Source: Trichostrongylus colubriformis
Taxonomy: Eukaryota > Nematoda > Chromadorea > Rhabditida > Trichostrongylidae
Assembly: GCA_963978905.1 (NCBI GenBank)
Contig: OZ022257.1
Location: forward strand, 14,093,664-14,157,663
Reading direction: 5' to 3'
DNA length: 64,000 bases
Part shown: positions 39,274 to 55,500 of the stretch, piece after piece
Numbering within the stretch: the first letter of the stretch is position 1
Layout: the number at the start of each line of letters is the position of its first letter
Notes under the pieces: generated by a model
Database searches by the model: none
What the model was told of the DNA's origin: nothing
The model's input: only the letters and a program-made list of their open reading frames with translations
Program-made: the position numbers and the translations under genes

Positions 39274-39542
39274 GGGAGTCGATAGGTCGAATTTCCGCTT
39301 GCGGCGTCGCACTCGCGGCGCCGTCAGTACGAGACGTTGGGAATTCCGCTCAAGACGCAGTGAACGGTACCGTGAGGGACCTTTAAAGGTTGCAAGTTGA
39401 AAGCTTCGGGAGTTCGCCTACCTTTGAAGGTCCCTCGCGTACCAACTCATTGCGTCTTGAGCGGAATTCCAAAGGACCCGACCCGTACATGCCGCGCTGC
39501 TCGTTGCGGGCGGTCGCGCGGAAATTCGACCTATCGATCCCC
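39274..39542. mobile_element. Fold-back MITE, family E, well-preserved copy
   Basis: The arms mirror each other over more than 100 bp: GTCGATAGGTCGAATTTCCGC outermost, GGAATTCCGCTCAAGACGCAGTGA and GGTACCGTGAGGGACCTTTAAAGG inside, with complements on the right. It belongs to the same family as 27563-27814. Confidence 0.75.
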
Positions 39543-39756
39543 TACGGTATCCTTGTTTCACCTGCTGGCACTTGTGATAAATGGTTGCTACCCAATCGTA
39601 TAAGTTTTCTTTGCTTGTTCACCATCCCGTCGTTATTTTTCTTTTTTCTTTCCCACTTAACTGTATCCACATATGTGACGTAACGTTCGGGCCAAATCAA
39701 CTGGGACATGAATCAAAAATCAGCAGTAACGTATCAGAATAGCTATAAAATGGTGA

Positions 39757-39927
39757 GACCGCGTTCATACTCGGCGCGCAAGGCGTGGCTGTGTTCACAG
39801 GCAGCGAGGCAGAGTGGCACGGAGGAGGTGCAGAGACGATACAAGCAAAGAGGCAAGATGGCATGAGCGAAGACGCAGCGAAACGCAGCCACGCCCTACC
39901 TGGGCATCGCAGAGTATGAATACAGTC
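39757..39927. mobile_element. Diverged family-B1 Harbinger-like MITE
   Basis: GACCGCGTTCATACTCGGCG on the left pairs with GCAGAGTATGAATACAGTC on the right, with GGCGTGGCTG/CAGCCACGCC inside. It is more diverged than the other B1 copies; the target duplication is not clean. Confidence 0.6.
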
Positions 39928-42063
39928 TATCATTACATGTACATGATTAAATTTCTTGTCGTATAGGCTGATGTCAGAGTTCGCGATTTTGCACTCAGAT
40001 TCATAAAATCGCAGGATCGCTCGCAAAACAGCAGAATCTCGTAATCATGAAGCCTCGTCAGCCATCGCGTTCTAAATAACATAAGAGCATTTGCCATGGG
40101 CTAATGCTTTCTATCAGATCTCATCGTCTTCCTCTCCTTAGTGATAAGCCTCTCACACGCAGTCAGTGCACATGATAAGTCACCGAAACACTTTGTCCTG
40201 GCTTTTCTCCCTTCCCGATACCCTTCCAACATCCTCAGAATATCAGCGGTATACTTATGTTCGATGTCCACTATAGCTTTAACCTATACTTTGATTCTTC
40301 AGTAGCTCATATGTAAACAGAAATTCAGCTTGTGAGAGCTGGCAACATTGAGCAGGTAATTTTTAAGGAAAACCACCCGCATTGCATACGGTATGAAAAA
40401 ACAATATACATAATTAAGCAGTAATCTCAAAAGTACCATCTAGTAACATGGGTAACCAACTATGAACTCGACCCAAATACTGGTACTAGTGAAACTAGCG
40501 AGAATAATTACTCACAGGGAGACAGTCAAACCCAAACACAATGTCTACCCATCAATTGCTTTCTTTTCAAATGCTGATGTGGCTAAAGACCAGCGTCATT
40601 TTGGCAAATAGACCATAGGGTAATCATGGAGTTGACCTTGTTTCAGCATTTCCCTCTGCTCAAACCCTTTCCTAGATAATATCCTGCAACACACTCAACT
40701 TGCCTCTAAACCATTCACACCGTGAAAGTGGCGAGAATGCATCACTCGAATTTCAAACCACAGTCAACAACTGCAGAAATTGAGCTAAATGTGACGTATT
40801 TCGGTATACAAGAGTGCAAAAAACACTCTGGAGTGAACTAAAAACTTATTTTCGCCAATGAATACTTTTCTCAAAAACATATCCTGATGTAGTTTAGCAA
40901 TGTGACAACCATGTCAATGAATTTCTGTTGTAGTGACACGTATGCAAATGTCAAATAAGAAAAGAACATCACAAGCACTATCACAGAGAATAATGTAAGT
41001 AGAACGGTGTGTATCGACGACGAGAATATCATTGTTCAAGCGATCATCATAGGTCATCATTTTTCCTATACAGGTTCAAACAAATGGGTTAGTTAAGCGT
41101 AACGGTGGGACTACATAATTCCCATAAAAAAGCCCAATTTTTCTATCGATCTGAAAACAACCGTCCACGGAAATTGCGCGACTCTACCACAGTACATGAA
41201 CGAAAAAACCCGAGAAATTCCTTTTCTCTAGGGCAGCCAAAAAAAAAACAGGGTGAACAGCAACTCGCATGAATTCTCGCCAAGAAACGTTTAAACACCC
41301 GTCGTTGGGCAAAGCGTAGTTCAATTATTTCTTGCGCGCAGTGTTGACTTATTTCCCACTCACTCACCATGCGACCCAGGGCTCATATGGGGCCGCCGGA
41401 ACACGTCCTACCTACCCTAAAGAGCTTCATTCAGCCAGATTCTTGTTTTCTGCGTGAAATTTTGAGCTCTTAGTAAGCAAATACAACATAAATATATGGG
41501 TACCAGAATTCAATTTTCCGGGGACGATTCTTTCAACTCATACTCTCCTGAATTCTAGAAAGCTCTTAACAGAAATAAGTTGAGAACCTTTTCGGCTCGT
41601 TTCCCCTCACTTGTAATGCTGACTACAGCAGAGCTATATCTGCTTTAACCGTTTTTCGCCGATTTAATTCTTTTTTAAGTGGTCCAATTGGCATTTGTTA
41701 CCTTAGATATACGTCGCAGTAACCCCATCAAAAAGCATAAAAAACGCATACACCACCTCAGTCAGTTTCCCCACCCTACGCTTGCTTCGTACAAAAGTTA
41801 ACTACGTATAAACAAGACATACAAGGGCAAGTAAGCAAATCAAAAGTTGCATCGTCTGAAGATACAAGCGGTGACTGCATTAGCTTTTCAACTAGGACAC
41901 AATAATTTGAATACAATAAATAAAAGTGAATCAAATTGGAGCATTCGTAATATCATCGAATGAGAAGCGTCACGCAAATCACTCGAAAGTCTAAGAGATA
42001 ACTAGTATGAAGGCATGCCACTAAATAAGGCAACAAGGAATCATAAATATCAAGAGGAACTGT

Positions 42064-46920
<4,857 letters not shown>

Positions 46921-48335
46921 GCTACAAATTACATCAATCAGTTTCTGGCTTTTGCAAAATTGCAAAAGTTTGCAAAAATGTAATGCATGAAAACAATCGC
47001 AGAAAATAATGAGGAAAATTTCAGCTAAACTATTGTGCGATTACATGAAATAGCAAGTAGCAAACGGAAATTTCGAAATAATCTGGTATGTTCTAAGCAA
47101 GCAGAGTATCAACGAATCTGAGCACAAAAACTGGCCAAGTAGTAGACCATTCGTAAAGAGATCATTGAAAAGATGATGGATAATTCACTGCAGTAGTGAT
47201 CACGAGGAGAAGAACTTTACAAGTGTGGCCGAAATGGACGCACCCGCGGAGCAAAACTGATCGATGGCGAGACGATCAGCACGCAAACGTTCGAGGTCAG
47301 CACGATTCGCGTTGTGAAAAGGGGCCGTTCGCCGTGAAAAAGAACTGTGAGCTCCACAAGCGTCGGGCGTCTTGAAGCACGTATCAGCCGAGTTATGAGT
47401 GTGATCTGTGAATGGAGATGACTCACCGCACGACAGCCGCTGAAATTCAACCGATAACCAAACGCGACTCTGTTTTTTTTTTTTCGGCGCAGCACTGCTG
47501 TTGTAACCTGGCCGTTCCCATTGACATAATTCAAGGGAATATCCGGTCATTAATATAGGCCCCTCATTAATATCCAGAGCCTCTAGATCGTGCATCTTAA
47601 TTAACCAATGAAACACAGAATTAAGTCCAAATACGTTGAAGACCAGTATCTTATTGGAACTTATAGAAACCTAAAATTCAGTCCAAATACTTCAAACACT
47701 TCAGCACCTGCGAAAACTCATAAAAACCTTATCATTCGATTCAAGAGCAGCGGCTTTTTTGAGCGGTTATGCCACTGTGAGAAAGGGAGATATTTCTGGG
47801 TCAATGCATCTGAATCCACAGCAATCAAAACAAGCCACAAGCCAATTATGATGGGAGAACGACGGAAATGAGTGGTTTAGCGTGATCTCCCCAAACTAAA
47901 AAACGGAAGAAGTTCGGTATAGATCAACCATTTTTCGTCCCTACCCTCTTGTATTGGTAGAGAGCGGTCTTTTATAGCTCCATGGTCACAATAAAAGTGA
48001 CGGTATGGGCATTTGGATTGAATGGGAATGTTGATACAACATTCAGCTACAATAATTCATTGCCAACATTGCAGAGTAAAACTATTGGTGCTATTTTGAA
48101 ATGAAATGAAATAAACCTATAATGATTCCAGTATTTATCGAGAAATTTCGATGAAAACCTTCCCATTGGTAATAAAAGGCTCGAATTTTGAAGGGATCGA
48201 AATTGTATTATAAGTAGCGAGTCCAGCATTTCTGCCAAAACATCTTTTCCTTTGGTGACGAAGCGAACAACTATCAATGGAAGGGCCACCAGGTAGCGTC
48301 GTCGTCTGCCTGATGTCAATCAAAAACGAAATAAT
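46921..48335. other. Region upstream of pkc-3, no supported gene
   Basis: About 1.4 kb. A minus-strand open frame at 47200-47616 has no convincing splice sites linking it to pkc-3 and no recognisable domain. No other feature is visible. Confidence 0.5.
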
Positions 48336-48451
48336 GGGTCAAATAAAGTCGGGGGGGGACGCAACTTTGAGTCGACGTTTCACCCAAGTCTTCTCCTCTC
48401 TAGGGTAAGGCTAAAGCAGATGAGACCTATGCTTTGACATATGCTCTTTTA

Positions 48452-48814
48452 GGCTGAGGTTATACCGTCCGGACCGGTCCGGACGGTCCGCACGGTCCAC
48501 ACGATAGAACTGTCGCAAAATTGCAGACCACGACGCACGCTACAGTAGTTGCGCGCGCACTACCCAGCCTTTGTAAGCTTCGGAAACAACTTCGGATACG
48601 AAAACACGTTATGTAAAACAACAAATAAATGAACATGTTACACGAACACGCAATCACAAACAAAAGGAAAAAAATTGATGCACTATACAGAGATGCACCG
48701 AATATTCGAAAGCTGGGTAGTGCGCGGGCAATTACTGTAGCGTGCGTCGTGGTCTGCAACTTCGCGATAATTCTATCGTGTGGACCGGACAGTCCGCACG
48801 GTATAACCTCAGCC
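48452..48814. mobile_element. Harbinger-like MITE (family C), 363 bp, nested
   Basis: The long inverted ends start with GGCTGAGGTTATACCGTCC and continue with alternating CGGACCGGTCCGGACGG and GACCACGACGCACGCTACAG motifs for more than 100 bp per arm. TTA is duplicated on both sides (48449-48451 and 48815-48817). The unpaired centre (about 48580-48710) is AT-rich and non-coding. Confidence 0.9.
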
Positions 48815-48831
48815 TTATGTGGAAAGAGGAG

Positions 48832-48993
48832 GGGGAGACGGTCGTTTGGCGCGGCCCCTTGGAGCTAATTTGCCAATGGGGCACTACCAAAGCTCCTCTC
48901 CTAAAAAGGCTTAGGTAAATCTGGGAGAGTCCGGAGGCCCATGCGCCCCATTGGCAAATTAGCTGCAAGGGCCGCGCCAAACGACATACACCC
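48832..48993. mobile_element. Small 162-bp inverted-repeat element, nested, hAT-type target site
   Basis: The ends contain GTCGTTTGGCGCGGCCC and GCTAATTTGCCAATGGGG on the left and their complement on the right. The flanking octamer AAGAGGAG is duplicated exactly (48824-48831 and 48994-49001), as for hAT-superfamily insertions. There is no coding capacity. Confidence 0.85.
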
Positions 48994-49014
48994 AAGAGGA
49001 GGTATCCATTTTAG

Positions 49015-52000
49015 GGCGCCCACTAGATCTCATTCACCGGCTGCCGTGCATTTGCGTACATGTGGAGGTACCGTAGCCCTACGCCTAGTTCTTAATTCAT
49101 TTTGGGTAAGCTTACTCACTTCCCAATTCCAGGATTCATGTTGCTGTTTTTTTTTAATCGGCTGGTATTTGACTTTAGATTTACTCTGCTTTTGTATTCA
49201 ACTAAATCAAGTTAGTTTCCGCATCATTGGAGGACTGTGCCGCCAGTGGTACAGTTTGGGCGCATTCAGGATTTCGATAGTAACTAGATTTACTAATAAA
49301 TTTTCCTGTATTCTGTATAATATTCATCTGTATTAGCTGATATTCAATCAAATTCCTTCTGCAACCCTACTGAAAATTATTCGCTGTTTGATAATGAGAG
49401 ATTCATCTACCAGGACATATTTTGCTGCTCTATTCCCCACTTTGGACAGCCAGCCCTGAAGTCGCAAACGTGAGTTTTTTGAAGGTACTTCGTTATCGAA
49501 TGATTGTTTCCTATAAATCAGTAATGATGGAATTTTAAGTGTTCCGTTTTCATTTTTTCACACCCTAATCCTTGGTGCTACTGTTCTGCAGTGACGGCTT
49601 GCACTTTACCTTTTTTACTAATAGTTCTTACTCTCTACACATTTTTATCCCTTTCCAGGTGTCCTTTATCCCCTTTTACCTCCTTTTGGCACGTTATCTC
49701 GAGTCTGACAGAGGTAGTCACTCAATTGTGAAGAGCGAACCCTCTGTCATGAGAGCGAGAGCACTGCCACCGTTTCTTTCCCATACTTACCGAACAGACG
49801 GGGCTTATTTGAACAGTACAGTCTACCATCAATTCTTGGCTATCGAGCAGGTCCCACCATGAATAGTGAAAATACGGTGTAATTCTAGCTCGTGACTGTG
49901 TAAGTATTTCACAAGATGTTGGTACATGCACCTAGGTTAGCCTGACCACTCTAATTTCATTTTTTCATAGTTTCCTCGCCGCTTACCATCATTCACTCTT
50001 TTTTCAATATTTCCTGTCAAATTTTTTTAAGAGCCTAATTGAGTTTTGAAATTATTCTGCTAGGAAATAATGTCGAGTACTCTATGGACATGCCCAAAAT
50101 GCTCTAAGACTATGCTACGCAAGAACCTATATTCTCATCTACGAGTGGTGCATTCATGGACAAAAGATGAAGTAGAAGCAATGAAGGACGCGTTGAGCCA
50201 ACAGGCAGAACGTCCTTCTGAGAAAGATGCCGTTGAATGCCCATTGTGCGAGGAGCGATTTCGAAACCAGGAACTACTTGCAAGGCACTGTGGAGACGAA
50301 CACGAAGAAGATGGTGCAGAAGGAGAACCGCAGGATTATACAGTTTTCACCCTCACTTTCGAGACAAAGCAAGAATTTGATGTGGGTGGAAAACGTTTCA
50401 GTGAGATAGGTTCAAGAAAATCGTTTAGTTTTACAGGTATGGCTAGAGGAACGGCAGCAACAGGGAAGAACATCATTCTTCACGAAATACAGTTCGGGAT
50501 CCAAAAAGACCACTCAATTAAGGTACTTAACAACATTATTACCGTACTGTAGCCATGAGTTGCCTCCACTTAATTACTTCACATAAGATGCAATAGGGCA
50601 GGGAAATACGTAAGAAAAACGGAAACTCGTGCTACTCAAACGAAGAAAGATGTATCGCATTGTTCTTGCTTTCTTAACGTAAAAGTAGAAGAGGATGGAT
50701 CAGTGAACGTTAGAGGATGTTTGGGTCATGTTGGCCACAAAGTTGATGTAGCCCTTCTACGACTGACGCTAGCTCAGCAGCTCTTCTTGAAGGGATTGTT
50801 AGAAGGTGAGTTGAAGGGCAAAAAGTTCAATAGCACCTCCATAAAGAATATTTTCAGAATTCTCCCAAGATTACATCATAAGTTGACTTAGGAAAGATTA
50901 TCCGGGTACCATATCTAGACTTCACTTCGTTACCAAAGGCGACCTATGGAACATTGTGAATCGTTTTGGGCTAAGACCAGGGTTCCGTCATAAAGATGAC
51001 ATGCAGTCGCTGAAAGTGCGAAAGGAAGAAGGGAACCCAGACGATGGTATCCGGTCACTAGACATGCCTGAAGATCCTTCAGGAGAAGGATTCCGCATGA
51101 GTAAGGGCTGCTTCAATTGGACTGAAAATACAATTACAAGTAGCGTAACCTTGTTTTCAGTTATCATCACTCCTCAACAAGTACAGTGATTGCGGAAATT
51201 TTTTCATCGTGGGATATCAATAGATGACACTCACAACGCCACTAGATACAACTTGAAGTTAGCGACTGTGATGGTTTTAAACGACAGGGACGCAGGTCTT
51301 CCTGCAGGTAACGACACCAGTGGTTTTAGAATGATTTCAGATTATTGAAAACATTTAAGCGTTCCTGCTAAGTGGGACTATGACGTCCTTAGATGTGGAA
51401 AAGCTTTTCCTCGAGATTCGCAAGGTGGTTCCCGAGTTCAATCCTGCGCAGATAGTCACAGACGAGGCACCTTGTTTCTACAATGGTTTTCGCTCGGTAT
51501 TCCCTCAATCGCGAGCCAAACTGCACTATTGCAGATGGCATATTGACAAAACATGGCAAAGGAATGTAAATAAAATGGTTGAAGTTAGTCGATTTGACTA
51601 CCACATCTTTTTCAGAAGTAAATAAATTGAGATTTCAGCCTCGATTACGTAGTCAAGTGAAAAAGAAGCTGAAAGAGCTCCTGGTCATCGAGGATCTACC
51701 CACATTCGAAAGACACTTCGCTGAAATTCTTGCGTTCCTCCATGTGGAGGGCCAGGACAAGATGGACGATTATTTGAGGAGAAACTATCTGGGCGAGTTT
51801 AATTTGGAACCCACATTAGTTTATCACTCAGAGCAACGAACAATTTCAGGCAGAACACATACGTGGGCTTCATTTTCGAATAAAGATGCGGTTATGGACA
51901 CGACAATGATAAGCGAAAGATGGCATTTGCGTCTTAAGACCGAATTTCTACACAGGAACGCTAATACCAGAGCAGACTGTTTGGTTGATCTGCTAATTAG

Positions 52001-53470
52001 AGCAGTGGAAGACTTAGCTGAATCAGATGAAATCAAGGTATGTCGCGAGTATTTCATTTTGGTAAACAACGCAGGGTTTCATTAAGGTTCGTCGTCGATT
52101 GGCTACAGCTTCCTACCGCGTCCAACAGACTACCATGTGTCATCGCTTGGCTGTAAAACATTACGGCCGCCGTCTTGACAGCATCAGGCGGGTAAGCGCC
52201 GAAAAATGGGAAGTCTACTCAAGGCAGTCTGAGGAGCTCCTTTATGTGCAGCGACGTACAGGCTGCCAATGCTGTGAATCTGTGGAAGGGAACGTCCACT
52301 GCCCTATCTGTGACGTTTGCCCATATGCGTGGTCCTGCTCTTGCATGGATAATCGGACCGGAATCAGCTGTGTTCATCGTCATGCTGTAATGCTTCACAG
52401 CAAGCCTTCAAATATAGCAGCCATGTCGCAACCACAAGGTTACGAAGAAACGGCAATAACTGGGGAACAAGGGTCAAGTGTGACACAGATTTCAACAGAT
52501 GTGAGCGCTGCTCAAGAAAGAAAGGAACAGAGGAGTCTTTTAAGAACTCCATCAGTGCGGTGAGGAGCATTTTAAACTACTTAATAGCCGAATTATAACT
52601 AAACCTCAGTTTTTTAGAAGGTATCTGTACTTCAAACCAATGTCAATGTATTGGTGAACACAGATACTGAACAGGCGCGAGAGATGCTCACCGCCATTCA
52701 CGAGTTGGTGGACGCAGCATCAAAAATTAGGGTGACACCCGCAACAGGGATAGCCACCCGACCGGAGCTTTACAAGGTGGGAGGAAAACCAAAACTATCA
52801 AAAGTGGAGCTACACACCGTGAGTATTCTGACAATTTACATTTCCGAGCTTCAATTCAGTGGAAACACTTTCAGCGCAAACAAAGCCGTGTAGCGAAGGA
52901 CAGTTCACGCGAGGGTGCGGGCAATGGCGATGGTTAGCAAAGTCACAGGAGGAAACATTCCACACGTTCAATTTATCTACAAATTATTTGCTGTACCTAC
53001 ATGTTGAGGAATTAGAATTTGTAAATATATAAATGATGTAAGTACGATCATCCTTGTACATATAATGATAAATAATACAATCATAGTGGGTTCTCAAAGC
53101 AACTATGGATGCCGGCATGAAATGAAAAGGACGAAAACCACATTAAGTTTAGCCACGATTCATTTCAGACGAGCATATTCGTGTTGCGAGGAAGCTTACA
53201 AGCAAGAAGCAGTTGTAAGGAATGTGAAGGGAACGATTAAAAAGATTACACTCAAACTAGTTGTGACCGCTTCTTTTGAATGAATGCAAAGGGAAAAAAA
53301 TATAAAATCAAAAATGAGAAAGCAGTAGTTAAGAAGAAGAACACCCTGAATAATGCAATAGCGCAGTGAATACGCCACGCCAAAATGAATTAAGAACTAG
53401 GCGTAGGGCTACGGTACCTCCACATGTACTCAAATGCACGGCAGCCGGTGAATGAGATCTAGTGGGCGCC
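49015..53470 (+). mobile_element. Complete Mutator-like (MULE) DNA transposon
   Basis: 4,456 bp. Terminal inverted repeats of 91 bp (49015-49105 and 53380-53470) start GGCGCCCACTAGATCTCATT and differ at one position. The 10-bp target TCCATTTTAG is repeated exactly at 49005-49014 and 53471-53480; 8-10 bp duplications are characteristic of Mutator elements. It carries a spliced transposase gene on the plus strand and is inserted into the family-A MITE. Confidence 0.95.
50070..52563 (+). CDS. MULE transposase, multi-exon
   Basis: The coding blocks lie at about 50070-50548, 50598-50805, 50892-51109, 51185-51310, 51364-51570, 51640-52037 and 52084-52563, separated by short introns. N-terminal part: two C2H2 fingers (CPKCSKT..SHLRVVH and CPLCEER..ARHCGDEH). 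Then a Cys/His module (HCSCFLNV..GCLGHVGH) resembling the FLYWCH/FAR1-type DNA-binding domain of MULE transposases. The catalytic MULE domain has the DDE acids: IDDTHNATRYN, IVTDEAPCFYNGF and, after LHYCRWHIDKTW, a later Glu. The C-terminal SWIM finger is CSCMDNRTGISCVHRH. The enzyme cuts and reinserts the element by its inverted repeats. Junctions are approximate and a downstream exon (52621-52893) may extend the protein. No in-frame stop interrupts the domains, so this copy may be functional. Confidence 0.85.
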
Positions 53471-53617
53471 TCCATTTTAGCCTGAGGGTAGGGAGGGAAA
53501 GGAGTTTCGACGTCGACGCAAGTTGCGCCCCAGACTTTATTTGACCCGAAATAGTAGTCCTTCAAGCGAGTAGGTATAATGTGTCAGTACATGCACCAAA
53601 ATGATTGGTAATTGTTA

Positions 53618-53776
53618 GGCCGCTTCCATACTTTGCGCACCGACGCCGTCACGCGCGTGCCTGCGTCACGCGCGTGACGCCGGCACGCGCGTGACGCCGG
53701 CACGCGCGTGACGCCGGCACGCGCGTGACGCAGGCACGCGCGTGACGGCGTCGGTGCGCAAAGTATGGAAGCGGCC
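53618..53776. mobile_element. 159-bp near-perfect palindromic MITE (family B1) with six CACGCGCGTG units
   Basis: Starts GGCCGCTTCCATACTTTGCG and ends with the exact complement. The outer 59 bp of each arm match perfectly; the 41-bp centre is a direct repeat of 17-bp units (CACGCGCGTGACGCCGG). The 10-bp palindrome CACGCGCGTG occurs six times. TTA flanks both ends (53615-53617 and 53777-53779). No coding capacity. It lies between the MULE-bearing nest and the BEL/Pao element. Confidence 0.9.
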
Positions 53777-53779
53777 TTA

Positions 53780-54867
53780 CTAAATAAAAGCGGAGCAAGG
53801 AACGCAAAACTTGCAGTTACAGCTATGTCGTGAACGCAAGGTACTTAGTGTAGCTACACCTCCCGCGCCAGAAAACGGCGAAGATTATTCCCTGCTTGGG
53901 GCACTGGATTTCCCTCAGGGGAAAAGACCTTTTTCCTGTGTTTGGAGTATCACCCAATACGGTAGCATTGGACAGAAACTCGTGGAGGCTATGCTGTGGT
54001 CTAATAGTCATAAGACAGCTACTAAGTTGGAAGGGGCTGGAAGGACCATTTTCAGCGCGAAGCCGGTTGCACTATATGTACTGTACCGAAGATTTGATGA
54101 TGCAGTCATGGAAGAACAATCAAAACAGCACAGCGTGATGTGTACGAGACCCGGAACATCCTGTTTTTCGAGAAGAACCTTCTTGGAACGTAGTATAGCA
54201 CAACTGTCCGCATACGAGATTCTGGTGACTAAAATGGTAGTGAAAGTGTGAAGGGAAGGGTTAGTGCGAAGATGAGGCGAAGCGATTTCATATAGAGTTA
54301 GGTACAAAGGGAGTATCACGTCTTACATCAGTCACATTCCTAGAAGCCGTGTTTCGTTGGTTTCTTCAATGACTTACGGGACCAGTTAGTGGATTTCAAA
54401 ATAAGCTCAGGGGAATATAGAAGCGATGAGGCCATGGCAGCTAGGTTTACGAGGGATTTGTTGCGTTGGGTAAGGCTCCGATCCTCACGTAATCATAGGC
54501 CGCCGTCAGACTTGATGTGATTTTGCAACTCTGCGATTTTGCGACGTCGCACTACCGCACGCGATACTGCGGACCTTAAGATCATGCAACATCGCGTGCG
54601 GAGCCGCGACACCGCAAAATCGCAAAATTGCAAAGTCTGACGGCGGCCAGTTGAGCCTGGTATGGCACTTGGCTCAGGAACCTTCCCGGGGTTTCGTAGC
54701 CTTTATGCCTTCAAAAGAGTGAACCTGAAGATAAGCTAACCAATGAGTGTAGAGCGGGGTTATGCTTGCATCAAGAAACCCCTAGTAGGAGTTGCATTTT
54801 GGATGATGGGGAGGGGGATCGTATCTAGGATTTTTGTTCAGTGGCCACAGCGTAGTCGGTGCTACAC
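53780..54867. other. Gap before the BEL/Pao element, no supported gene
   Basis: About 1.1 kb with one B2 MITE (54498-54648). An open frame at 53811-54251 has no recognised domain. The last five bases, TACAC (54863-54867), are the left target duplication of the retrotransposon. Confidence 0.5.
54498..54648. mobile_element. Harbinger-like MITE, family B2
   Basis: 151 bp: GGCCGCCGTCAGACTTGATG..TTTTGCGACGTCGC on the left and CGCAAAATTGCAAAGTCTGACGGCGGCC on the right. Arms match closely; the target site is not obvious. Confidence 0.8.
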
Positions 54868-55290
54868 TGTAGCTACTGCTACGTTCGATTCAGAGGTTTT
54901 TAATTGTTTTTTCACTAATAACGTATTATATGTTACAGGTTACGAGATAGAGCGAAGGGTCAGTTCCAAGCAATTTAGTGTGTGGTCTAGATCATGATGC
55001 GCTGATCGCGCGGGGGGTCGATATTATCGAGTGACAACAAGGTGGCAGGGGGGCCATTCGATTCGATTCGGTGGGTCCTGAGCGCCGGCAAGAAAATATC
55101 GTCTGCATCGCCACCCTTTGGACAAGACTGGATCTACAACTTTCGCTCTACTCGGTACACTACTTGGAGTTCAGGTCTTCTATTCAACTAATTTCTGTTG
55201 TTACTAATAAATTTTGTATTACTTGCTTCAGTACACTCAAGTAAAGAAAACCGCGTGGCGCTGATAAGGCGAGCAGGAGCAAGTCCTACA
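54868..55290 (+). repeat. 5' LTR of BEL/Pao retrotransposon
   Basis: 423 bp, starting TGTAGCTACTGCTACG and ending CAAGTCCTACA (TG..CA ends). Compared with the 3' LTR I see two substitutions (55175 and 55190). It contains an AATAAA at about 55206. TACAC precedes it. Confidence 0.97.
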
Positions 55291-55294
55291 AAAT

Positions 55295-55305
55295 TGGTGC
55301 ATCGG
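55295..55305 (+). promoter_or_regulatory. Primer-binding site, tRNA-Gly type
   Basis: TGGTGCATCGG starts four bases after the 5' LTR. It is complementary to a tRNA 3' end reading CCGATGCACCA, as in glycine tRNAs. The tRNA assignment is an inference. Confidence 0.6.
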
Positions 55306-55500
55306 AGATACAAGGACCAGGTCGGTTAGCATTTTTCTCAAGGTAGTCCAAATTCAAGTGCGGATTTTTTCTTTGCTCCAATATCGGATTTACCGCACAC
55401 TACATTTCGGCGATAACGATTTCCGTTATATTTCCTTTTCCCGTTTTTCATTTTGACTTGGGTGGTCGACAATAAGTGGATATTGATTGATCATTGAGAC

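Larger units (their letters stand above)
38642..42063. other. Intergenic region between pkc-3 and daf-5
   Basis: About 3.4 kb, both neighbours on the minus strand. It contains the daf-5 upstream region (GC-rich, 38640-39060), a fold-back MITE (39274-39542), a diverged B1 MITE (39757-39927) and the pkc-3 3' UTR. Open frames at 38737-39312 come from GC-rich sequence without splice context. I see no gene. Confidence 0.6.
48336..53547. mobile_element. hAT-like MITE (family A) split by three nested insertions
   Basis: The left part (48336-48448) reads GGGTCAAATAAAGTCGGGGG..CGCAACTTTGAGTCGACG and the right part (about 53471-53547) reads TAGCCTGAGGGTAGGGAGGG..GACGTCGACGCAAGTTGCG..CTTTATTTGACCC. Removing the inserts at 48452-48814, 48832-48993 and 49015-53470 with one target copy each leaves a sequence that aligns along its length with the intact copy at 11199-11443. 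Outer flanks GAAATAAT and GAAATAGT suggest an 8-bp duplication with one change. Confidence 0.85.

Noticed and set aside
38737..39312. Open frames upstream of daf-5
   Set aside because: GC-rich promoter-like region on the opposite strand; the translations are low complexity and overlap each other.
47200..47616. 138-residue minus-strand frame upstream of pkc-3
   Set aside because: No phase-compatible junction to pkc-3, and a second overlapping frame on the same strand is equally open.
48336..48448. Separate unrelated repeat fragment
   Set aside because: It proved to be the left half of the family-A MITE whose right half lies beyond the MULE.
53641..53760. CRISPR-like direct repeats
   Set aside because: Repeats are contiguous without unique spacers, inside a TTA-flanked palindromic MITE in a eukaryotic genome.
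53811..54251. 146-residue frame between the palindrome and the retrotransposon
   Set aside because: No domain, opposite-strand frame also open, no splice sites.
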